DNA from: Candidatus Omnitrophota bacterium
GTDB lineage: Bacteria > Omnitrophota > Gorgyraeia > Zapsychrales > Zapsychraceae
Direction: 5' to 3'
DNA length: 5,029 nt
Assembly: GCA_018399915.1 (NCBI GenBank)
Contig: JAGYNW010000168.1
Location: forward strand, 1 to 5,029
The notes beneath the pieces are model-generated. The model was not told the origin of the DNA, did not search any database, and saw only the letters and a list, made by a program, of their open reading frames with translations. Shown here one piece after another: positions 1 to 5,029 of this stretch. A program made the translations under genes and the position numbers. The stretch's first letter is position 1. Each line of letters begins with the position of its first letter.

Positions 1-540
1 CTCATAAAAGGCATCGATCTTTTTTTGCAAAACTTCAGGATCCTTAAGGTCTGTGGTCCGGAGGGGAAGTCGCGGCAGATCCTGGAGCGCATCATCTGTG
101 ATCAGGTCCGCCAGTTGCTGCAAAGCCTTTTCAACCCCAGTCTTGTTTGTCGTGGCAAAGATGCCAACGGTTTTCTCGGAAAGGTCATTCTGAGAAACAA
201 AGGTACGGACGGCCGGGGTAATATTACCAAACCAGCTGGGCGTCCCTATTAAAAGAACCTCGTACTGATCAATATCCACATCCACAGGTTTTAATTCTGT
301 CAGGTTCTTTGCCATGGCATCCTTGCCGGCAGCCATGAATCCCAACGGCCCTGTTCGGTCTTTCTGATCAACCAACTCCAAGATGTCGGCATCAAACCTC
401 TGAGCCAATTGCTTGGCCACCATCCGTGTATTCCCGGTCCGGGAATAATACACGACCAATACATTTTCCTGCGCTTGGACCAATCTAGGTAAAGATAACA
501 GACCAATGACGAGCAACCAGAGCCAGCAATATTTTCTCAT
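1..540 (-). CDS. Exported flavodoxin-family protein, C-terminus beyond the left edge
   Basis: I translated the minus strand from the ATG at 540: 180 codons stay open to base 1, so the 3' end is missing. Residues 1-23 look like a Sec signal peptide, with Arg-Lys at 2-3, a hydrophobic core at 5-17 and a likely signal peptidase I site after Val-Gln-Ala23. The mature part begins with a flavodoxin beta strand and phosphate-binding loop (VLVVYYSRTGNT, 27-38). It continues with GFMAAGKDAM (67-76), IGTPSWFGNITPAVRTF (98-114) and VGIFATT (125-131), the usual order in FMN-binding flavodoxin-like proteins of about 150-200 residues. The family carries electrons or reduces quinones through bound FMN, normally in the cytoplasm; the signal peptide implies a periplasmic or outer location. 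The start is supported by GGGAGGA four bases upstream. The partner and substrate are unknown. An uncleaved membrane anchor is the main alternative to a cleaved signal. Confidence 0.9.
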   Translation of the reverse strand, partial: MRKYCWLWLLVIGLLSLPRLVQAQENVLVVYYSRTGNTRMVAKQLAQRFDADILELVDQKDRTGPLGFMAAGKDAMAKNLTELKPVDVDIDQYEVLLIGTPSWFGNITPAVRTFVSQNDLSEKTVGIFATTNKTGVEKALQQLADLITDDALQDLPRLPLRTTDLKDPEVLQKKIDAFYE

Positions 541-544
541 GAAA

Positions 545-551
545 TCCTCCC
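545..551 (-). promoter_or_regulatory. Shine-Dalgarno site of the flavodoxin gene
   Basis: GGGAGGA on the minus strand lies four bases before the ATG at 540. It is the strongest ribosome binding site in the window. It fixes the start so that the signal peptide is part of the product. Confidence 0.75.
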
Positions 552-563
552 ATATTTTTATTA

Positions 564-577
564 AAAAGATATCTTTT
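564..577. promoter_or_regulatory. 14-bp perfect palindrome, possible operator
   Basis: AAAAGATATCTTTT is a perfect inverted repeat with no spacer. It lies between the likely -10 box (591-596) and the ribosome binding site (545-551) of the flavodoxin gene, so it would sit just downstream of the transcription start. That is a common place for a repressor site. The surroundings are very AT-rich, so a chance palindrome is quite possible. No cognate regulator is encoded in the window. Confidence 0.3.
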
Positions 578-590
578 AAGAAGCAAAAAA

Positions 591-618
591 ATTTTACCAC
601 ACCTGATCTATCTTACAA
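591..618 (-). promoter_or_regulatory. Sigma70-like promoter of the flavodoxin gene
   Basis: On the minus strand, TTGTAA (613-618) is followed after 16 bases by TAAAAT (591-596). These match the consensus hexamers in 4 of 6 and 5 of 6 positions. Transcription would begin near 584 and give a leader of about 44 bases that holds the palindrome and the Shine-Dalgarno site. Position and quality make this the best promoter candidate in the window. Confidence 0.5.
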
Positions 619-652
619 TACATTCTTAAATAAATTAAAATTTCTAATGACT

Positions 653-682
653 TTTACTGAAATATTTGTTATTTTTTAAGAT
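653..682 (+). promoter_or_regulatory. Weak promoter candidate for the membrane protein gene
   Basis: TTTACT (653-658) and TAAGAT (677-682) are 18 bases apart and each matches the sigma70 consensus in 4 of 6 positions. Transcription would start near 689, shortly before the AGGA at 700-703 that serves the ATG at 710. In such AT-rich DNA several weak matches are expected, so this is only a placement guess. Confidence 0.2.
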
Positions 683-709
683 TCATTTATACCAAAACTA
701 GGATTTACC

Positions 710-1375
710 ATGTCAATATTAAAAAAACTAAGATTACCCACGGCTTCGAACGAAAATTTTTTACGCTATGCCGCAGTGGCTTGCGTTCTGTCATTTATTT
801 TTGGTTCCTATCTTGTCCGGATAACCTCCGCACCAGAAAAAAACTATCTCAACCAATTGCAAAAAAAAGGTTGGTCTCTCACGCTCCAGATGTATGACCA
901 GGCACTGGAACATGGCCTGCTATCCCCAGCCGAAAGACAAAAACTATTGAACCTGGCCGATCAGTACCAAGAAAAACTGTCTGAATCTGAAAGGATAAGG
1001 GAATCTATTGGTGAAGGGGAAATTATTGGAAAAACCGGACCTGGTGGTTTCCGGGCTGTAGGCAAAAACAAGGATGTTGAGGCGCTGCGTCAGATGGCAA
1101 AGGTTACAAAATCCCGATTAGATCGGAAAAGATCTGCGTTAGGCCTCAAATATGCGCCACTTCTTTCCAAGAATACAGGATCCGATCTTTTAAAACAATA
1201 CAAACATGTCACTGAAGAGATGCGCAGCATCAAGGAATTACACGGGTGGTATTATTTCAACTGGCTGGGCATTCTTGTTAAAACTATTCACGCCCTTGCG
1301 GTCGTCTTAACTTTTGCTTTGATCCCCATCTCTTTTTTAACAGGAATCAACGCCATATTTTCCTTTTTTGAATAG
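710..1375 (+). CDS. Hypothetical protein with two terminal membrane segments and a charged helical middle
   Basis: I do not recognise this 221-residue protein. A hydrophobic segment spans about residues 18-38, after a basic start (K5, K6, R8) that suggests the N-terminus is cytoplasmic. A second one lies at about 185-212 and ends close to the C-terminus (Phe-Phe-Glu). Between them are about 145 mostly charged, helix-prone residues, broken by a glycine-rich stretch at 101-118 (GEGEIIGKTGPGGFRAVG). If both segments cross the membrane, the middle part lies outside the cytoplasm. The layout and glycine-rich break faintly recall DUF4407-type membrane proteins, but I would not assign that family without a profile search. 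The ATG has AGGA six bases upstream (700-703). The gene is divergent from the exported flavodoxin gene across 169 AT-rich bases and converges on the ABC-F gene. No enzyme motif is visible. Confidence 0.8.
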   Translation: MSILKKLRLPTASNENFLRYAAVACVLSFIFGSYLVRITSAPEKNYLNQLQKKGWSLTLQMYDQALEHGLLSPAERQKLLNLADQYQEKLSESERIRESIGEGEIIGKTGPGGFRAVGKNKDVEALRQMAKVTKSRLDRKRSALGLKYAPLLSKNTGSDLLKQYKHVTEEMRSIKELHGWYYFNWLGILVKTIHALAVVLTFALIPISFLTGINAIFSFFE

Positions 1376-1383
1376 TTTTATTT

Positions 1384-1420
1384 TAAAAACACAATTGCAG
1401 GAATCACAAAATGTTTCTGC
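1384..1420 (-). terminator. Possible weak terminator of the ABC-F gene
   Basis: Between the two converging genes, 1397-1420 can fold into an imperfect hairpin with 7-base arms (GCAGGAA on the plus strand against TTTCTGC). One pair is G-U in plus-strand RNA and A-C in minus-strand RNA. Read on the minus strand it is followed, six bases later, by GTTTTTA (1384-1390). The stem is poor and the T-run is displaced, so this is marginal. No better terminator is visible in the 99 bases between the stop codons. Confidence 0.25.
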
Positions 1421-1474
1421 GTTTATTGCGGATAATGTTCCTTCCGATAATGCTTCATATTACCGTTTTGCCAA

Positions 1475-3088
1475 TCAATACAGTTGCGCACGCGCTTCAC
1501 GGGCACCGGCATCTTCCAGATATTCATCAAAGGTCATATGCACCCGGTCAACATATCCCTTGGGTGTGATCTCAATAATCCGGTTGGCCACGGTCTGAAC
1601 CAATTGATGGTCATGCGAAGCAAACAGAATCGTACCTCGAAATTTCTCCATACCACGATTTAATGCGGTTATTGATTCCAGGTCCAAATGATTGGTCGGC
1701 TCATCCAGGATCAACACATTGGGCTGCACAAGCATCATGCGGGCAAGCATACAGCGGACCCGCTCCCCTCCGGAAAGAACATTCACCTCTTTCATAGACT
1801 CTTCCCCGGAAAAAAGCATGCGCCCCAAAAATCCCCGGATAAACTCCTCTTCCGCGTTAGGGGAATAGTGACGCAGCCAATCCACAATACGCAATTCGCT
1901 ATCAAAATACGCAGCATGATCTTTGGGATAGTAGGCTAATTTAATTGACGCTCCCCACTTAAGTTCTCCGCTATCCGGTGACATCTCATGGCTCAGCACC
2001 TGGAACAAGGTAGTCTTTGCCAGGTCATTGGGGCCCACAAAGGCTATCTTGTCACCCTTTTCCACAGAAATGGTGAGGTCCTTAAACATTTGTTCTCCAT
2101 CCAGGGCCTTGGCAATATGGTCAATACGCAAAACATCATTGCCGGCTTCCCGTTCCTGCTCAAAATTAATATAGGGATATTTACGCGAGGACGGCTTAAT
2201 GTCCTCGATCTTTAATTTTTCTAAGATCTTCTTGCGACTGGTAGCCTGTCGCGATTTAGAGGCATTGGCGCTGAACCGCTCAATAAAAGACTGCAACTCA
2301 GCGCGTTTTTCTTCGATCTTCTTATTCGCTTCCCCGCGTTGTTTTAAAGCCAACTCACTGGCCTCGGCCCAAAAGCTGTAATTACCCGCGTAAAGTTGGA
2401 TCTTGCCAAAATCAATATCCGCGATATGCGTGCACACTTTATCAAGAAAATGCCGGTCATGCGAAACAATGATCGCGGTATTCTCAAACCCGCATAAAAA
2501 TTCTTCAAGCCACATACAGGCCTGTGTATCAAGATGATTGGTGGGCTCATCCAGAAGAAGAATGTCAGGACTTCCAAATAAGGCCTGGGCCAAAAGCACA
2601 CGGACCTTTTCGCCGGATTCCAGTTGCTTCATCTGCCGTTGATGCGCTTCCTCGGGAATACCCAGATCATTAAGCAATTTCGCGGCCTGCGGCTCGGCAT
2701 TCCACCCGTCCAGGTCGACAAACTCAGCTTCCAGTTCTGAGACCCGGATACCGTCGGCATCATTAAAATCTTCTTTAAGATATAAAGCATCTTTTTCCTG
2801 CATGATAGCATAAAGTGTCTCATGGCCCATCAGCACGGTATCCAGAACAGTGTACGGATCATAGGCAAACTGGTCCTGTTTTAATATCGAAACACGCTGG
2901 CCCGGAGTCACGATCACATCACCCTGAGTGGACTCGATCTCACCTGATAAAATTTTTAAAAATGTGGACTTGCCACAGCCATTGGCGCCAATCAACCCGT
3001 AACAATTGCCTTCTGAAAAAGTAATGTTAACATTTGAGAATAATTTGCGCTGGCCGTATTGCAGGCTCACTCCATTGGTTTGTATCAT
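1475..3088 (-). CDS. ABC-F family ATPase of the YbiT/YkpA group
   Basis: This 537-residue protein has two ATP-binding domains in one chain and no membrane segment, as in ABC-F translation factors that act at the ribosomal E site. Domain 1 shows Walker A GANGCGKS (34-41), Q-loop Gln71, signature LESGE (156-160), Walker B ending in Asp180-Glu181 and His210. A charged interdomain linker covers about 243-305, including RFSANASKSRQATSRKK, typical of the YbiT/YkpA group. Domain 2 shows an altered Walker A, GPNDLAKTT (352-360), Tyr-Pro-Lys-Asp at the Q-loop (387-390), signature LSGGE (438-442), Asp462-Glu463 and His492. Length and sequence agree, from memory, best with Bacillus YkpA and next with E. 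coli YbiT (about 530-540 residues), not with the antibiotic-resistance ABC-F subgroups. The ATG at 3088 has AAGG seven bases upstream and matches the family's start. The acetyltransferase gene lies 73 bases upstream on the same strand. Confidence 0.95.
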   Translation of the reverse strand: MIQTNGVSLQYGQRKLFSNVNITFSEGNCYGLIGANGCGKSTFLKILSGEIESTQGDVIVTPGQRVSILKQDQFAYDPYTVLDTVLMGHETLYAIMQEKDALYLKEDFNDADGIRVSELEAEFVDLDGWNAEPQAAKLLNDLGIPEEAHQRQMKQLESGEKVRVLLAQALFGSPDILLLDEPTNHLDTQACMWLEEFLCGFENTAIIVSHDRHFLDKVCTHIADIDFGKIQLYAGNYSFWAEASELALKQRGEANKKIEEKRAELQSFIERFSANASKSRQATSRKKILEKLKIEDIKPSSRKYPYINFEQEREAGNDVLRIDHIAKALDGEQMFKDLTISVEKGDKIAFVGPNDLAKTTLFQVLSHEMSPDSGELKWGASIKLAYYPKDHAAYFDSELRIVDWLRHYSPNAEEEFIRGFLGRMLFSGEESMKEVNVLSGGERVRCMLARMMLVQPNVLILDEPTNHLDLESITALNRGMEKFRGTILFASHDHQLVQTVANRIIEITPKGYVDRVHMTFDEYLEDAGAREARAQLY

Positions 3089-3161
3089 GCCCCTACCTTA
3101 CACATAAATTGTTTTAAGTCAAGAAATATTCAGGGGATATCAAGAAAAGATGGGGTTGGCG

Positions 3162-3602
3162 TTAAAATCGGTTAGTTGTTTGTTTCCATTCCAGCAGTAA
3201 TTCTGCGCACCCGGTATGTTCACATATAAGCTCACGTACAATACGGAACCCATGTTTGTCATAAAAATCTATCGCTTTCGTATTCTTTTGATACACTTTG
3301 AGGCGTAACTCGCGGGCGTCTCTCATTAACTGATTTATCAAAGCAGTGCCGATGCCTTTTCCCTGGCATTTTATATCCACGAAAAGGCAATGGAGAAAAT
3401 CCCCCTGCCAAAGGACAAACCCATCTATCCTCCCATTCGTTTCGTGGACATAACCGTCAGCTTGGGGTATATATTTATTCTGCATATCCGCAAGCGCGGC
3501 CTGCCAGAATTGCGGCGATATAAAGGGATGCGCTTGCAGAGAACCGGCAAACCAAATTTCGCCAACCCTTAGAATATCCTCTTCTCGTAATAGCCGAATC
3601 AT
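3162..3602 (-). CDS. GNAT-family N-acetyltransferase, YiaC/YjaB-like
   Basis: The 146-residue product is a single GNAT domain that should transfer an acetyl group from acetyl-CoA to an amine; the acceptor cannot be told. It starts MIRLLREEDI, followed by W17 and HPFI (25-28) as in YiaC-type proteins. The acetyl-CoA loop is Gln80-x-x-Gly83-x-Gly85 (QGKGIG), after strand LHCLFVD. The last conserved block is VYQKNTKAIDFYDKHGF (103-119), with the usual Asn and Tyr. YiaC and YjaB are about 145 residues long, which supports the ATG at 3602. The frame is open further, to an ATG at 3698, but the extra 32 residues are basic, unlike GNAT sequence, and would overlap the upstream gene by 62 bases. GAGG lies 12 bases before 3602, a rather long spacing. 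The gene follows the long upstream gene by 34 bases and is probably co-transcribed with it. Confidence 0.9.
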   Translation of the reverse strand: MIRLLREEDILRVGEIWFAGSLQAHPFISPQFWQAALADMQNKYIPQADGYVHETNGRIDGFVLWQGDFLHCLFVDIKCQGKGIGTALINQLMRDARELRLKVYQKNTKAIDFYDKHGFRIVRELICEHTGCAELLLEWKQTTNRF

Positions 3603-3636
3603 CCCGCGCGTATCCCTCTCGATTGAATTATTACAA

Positions 3637-5029
3637 TTATTCCGTCTTGAGATTCGTCGATCCATCCGTGGATATCGCATATTTGATCGAAACATCAAAC
3701 CAGCCCGATCCCTCTGGATTTTCTGTTGAGGACTGGGTATACATCTTCAAATAATTACCCTGGGTCGTAAGGATCACATATACCTCTCCGCCATTAGCGC
3801 CTCCACTGCTGCCGAAATCATCAGAAAAATCTCCGGGTACCTCATCTATAGAATTGAATAACGCCAAACCTGCTCCCCGGTAATCGATATCCTCGTTTAC
3901 GGTGGTTCCATAAAAAACATTCCCTTCGAAATATATATCACCTGACTGTCCTGCGCCAACCGTATCAGTCTCAAAATCAATGTATTCAGCGCTTCCGCCC
4001 GTACGAAAGGACGCGGTCTTGACTGTCAGCAACGTACTGCTGCTTTCACTACTACTGCTACTTTCACTAAGTCCTCCGACATCCTCGGTCTCCCCCGCAC
4101 CGGGCTGGGTGGGATTGCGGTCATCGCGCGCGGTTCTGATCTGATTTACAACCGTAGAACTCTTGCCTGAGGCCTGAGCGATCTGCGGCGATAAAGTCGC
4201 ATAGATCAAATCTCCGCGCAGATTCTTGATACGCATCTTTCCATCCTCCAAAACAAACATAAACGTCGTCTTCCCTGTTGTTCTTTGTTCCTGCCCTGTC
4301 TTTCTGGGTGTTTGCTTTTTATCCCATTTGGTCTCGGCTACATACATATTCCCGCGCTGACTGATCCGGTTGATATAAATAGTCAAACGAATACCGGTAA
4401 ACATATCAAAATCAAACCGCACCCCTTCCTCCAATATCGCTTTATTCCCTAAATAATCCCGGGAGACATGATCCATGAAAGCTGTCACATTCATCTTTTC
4501 ATAGGCATCAGCCAGTTGTTTAACAGACTCCACGACGACCTGATCGGGATCAACATCCTGATAGATAATCGCATCAATGCCCGGAAATAATGGCCATACC
4601 GCATCGCGGTTATCCGTTGTTTTGATGCGTAATAGTATATCGTATCGTTTATTCGGCAATGGCTTAATTCTATAATCAAGATTTTTACTCAAAGGAAGCT
4701 CTTTCCATGTGCGTCCGCCGTCTTCAGAAATCAGCAGTGTTTTAGCTTTATCCAGTGTAAATAGGCGTCCTTCTAAAATAATCTCACCGGCGATCAAATC
4801 ATTTTTCGTCAAGATCACTTGCCCACGCATATTATCCGCTGAGCGGGAATTGATACGACGGTTTTCAACAGAATACCCGTAAAATGCGGCCAGCTGCGTG
4901 CCATCCATAGCATCAAACCTCTTTTTACTTTCAGCTAGGGCTTTACGGCGTTCTTCTTCTTCGATCTGACGGCCCATCTGCTGGGCCTCTAATTCCTTTT
5001 GTTTGGCCTCATGATCTTTATATTCGAAA
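3637..5029 (-). CDS. Mosaic protein: charged helix, Asp-box, NTF2-like region and C-terminal beta domain; N-terminus beyond the right edge
   Basis: The frame is open from the right edge to a TAA at 3637. An ATG at 4977 begins a 446-codon frame, but the 17 codons before it (FEYKDHEAKQKELEAQQ) continue the same charged helix, so I take the 5' end as missing; GAGG eight bases before that ATG leaves an internal start possible. Counting from Met4977: a Glu/Lys/Arg-rich helix covers 1-22; a beta-rich segment at about 50-140 holds an exact Asp-box, SEDGGRTW (84-91); about 146-262 looks like an NTF2/SnoaL-like fold (helices with YEKMNVTAFMDHVSRDY, then long strands ending FMFVLEDGKMRIKNLRGD). A Ser/Glu linker lies at 303-314. 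The final 130 residues are beta-rich, with IDFETDTVG, GDIYFEG and GEVYVILTTQGNYLKM, and recall HmuY-like domains, but contain no histidine. Function and location are unknown; such a make-up suits an envelope or exported protein. Confidence 0.85.
   Translation of the reverse strand, partial: FEYKDHEAKQKELEAQQMGRQIEEEERRKALAESKKRFDAMDGTQLAAFYGYSVENRRINSRSADNMRGQVILTKNDLIAGEIILEGRLFTLDKAKTLLISEDGGRTWKELPLSKNLDYRIKPLPNKRYDILLRIKTTDNRDAVWPLFPGIDAIIYQDVDPDQVVVESVKQLADAYEKMNVTAFMDHVSRDYLGNKAILEEGVRFDFDMFTGIRLTIYINRISQRGNMYVAETKWDKKQTPRKTGQEQRTTGKTTFMFVLEDGKMRIKNLRGDLIYATLSPQIAQASGKSSTVVNQIRTARDDRNPTQPGAGETEDVGGLSESSSSSESSSTLLTVKTASFRTGGSAEYIDFETDTVGAGQSGDIYFEGNVFYGTTVNEDIDYRGAGLALFNSIDEVPGDFSDDFGSSGGANGGEVYVILTTQGNYLKMYTQSSTENPEGSGWFDVSIKYAISTDGSTNLKTE
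4036..4068 (-). repeat. Serine/glutamate low-complexity linker
   Basis: Residues 304-314 of the mosaic protein read SESSSSSESSS, encoded by near-repeated AGT/AGC and GAA codons. It follows an unstructured stretch rich in Gly, Pro, Asp and Glu (about 284-303) and separates the NTF2-like region from the C-terminal beta domain. It therefore looks like a flexible interdomain linker. The repeated codons could change length by slippage. Confidence 0.7.

Noticed and set aside
25..252. Plus-strand open frame of 75 codons
   Set aside because: It lies wholly opposite the flavodoxin gene, whose motifs are clear in the minus-strand frame; the product has no recognisable sequence.
300..506. Minus-strand open frame of 68 codons
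   Set aside because: It is an out-of-frame reading of the flavodoxin gene; the true frame starts at 540 with a strong ribosome binding site.
1431..1452. Direct repeat of GATAATG with a 15-base period between the converging genes
   Set aside because: Only two 7-base copies, no further units and no fit to a known site; chance is sufficient.
1368..1598. Plus-strand open frame of 76 codons overlapping the end of the membrane protein gene
   Set aside because: More than half lies opposite the C-terminus of the ABC-F gene, there is no supporting family, and the sequence looks like non-coding translation.
2344..2823. Two minus-strand open frames (85 and 64 codons) inside the ABC-F gene
   Set aside because: They are shifted readings of a gene whose ATPase motifs are continuous in the main frame.
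3095..3122. TTGACT and TAAGGT on the minus strand as a promoter for the ABC-F gene
   Set aside because: The -35 is good, but the -10 matches in only 3 of 6 positions and overlaps the Shine-Dalgarno site, which would leave almost no leader.
3390..3572. Plus-strand open frame of 60 codons
   Set aside because: It is antisense to the acetyltransferase gene and has no independent support.
4975..4977. ATG at 4977 as the true start of the mosaic protein
   Set aside because: The frame stays open to the edge and the preceding 17 codons have the same charged, helix-forming composition. The GAGG eight bases upstream keeps it possible, but a 5'-truncated gene is more likely.
1..5029. Search for CRISPR repeats, tRNA or rRNA genes, transposase genes and terminal inverted repeats
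   Set aside because: No regularly spaced repeats, cloverleaf sequence, transposase motifs or flanking repeats were seen by eye.

Overview
The window holds five protein-coding genes and no RNA gene, mobile element or CRISPR array that I can see. Coding DNA is of moderate GC content, and the divergent intergenic stretch at 541-709 is very AT-rich. Nothing fixes the taxonomy. A cleavable signal peptide on one product, good Shine-Dalgarno sites and a Bacillus YkpA/E. coli YbiT-type ABC-F protein only say 'bacterium'. The mosaic, Ser-linked protein at the right edge resembles what I would expect in uncultured Gram-negative lineages such as Omnitrophota, but that is a weak guess.

Left part: a flavodoxin-family protein with an N-terminal Sec-type signal peptide is encoded leftwards from 540 and runs off the left edge. 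Its gene has a recognisable sigma70-like promoter (591-618), a perfect 14-bp palindrome between promoter and ribosome binding site (564-577), and a strong Shine-Dalgarno site. Divergent from it, at 710-1375, is an unrecognised 221-residue protein with a membrane segment at each end and a charged helical middle.

Middle: the membrane protein gene converges on a complete ABC-F ATPase gene (1475-3088, minus strand) of the YbiT/YkpA group, a ribosome-associated translation factor type. Its two ATP sites look unequal. The degenerate Walker A of the second domain and the degenerate signature of the first domain would fall in the same composite site.

Right part: also on the minus strand, and upstream of the ABC-F gene in transcription order, are a small GNAT acetyltransferase gene like YiaC/YjaB (3162-3602) and a long gene open to the right edge (3637-5029). 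The long product is a mosaic: charged helix, a beta-rich segment with an exact Asp-box, an NTF2-like region, a Ser/Glu linker and a C-terminal beta-rich domain that reminds me of HmuY. The three minus-strand genes are spaced 34 and 73 bases apart, so they may be co-transcribed, but nothing in their functions ties them into one pathway. I see no clearly new defence or mobile system here. The most interesting items are the exported flavodoxin, the asymmetric ABC-F sites and the mosaic protein.
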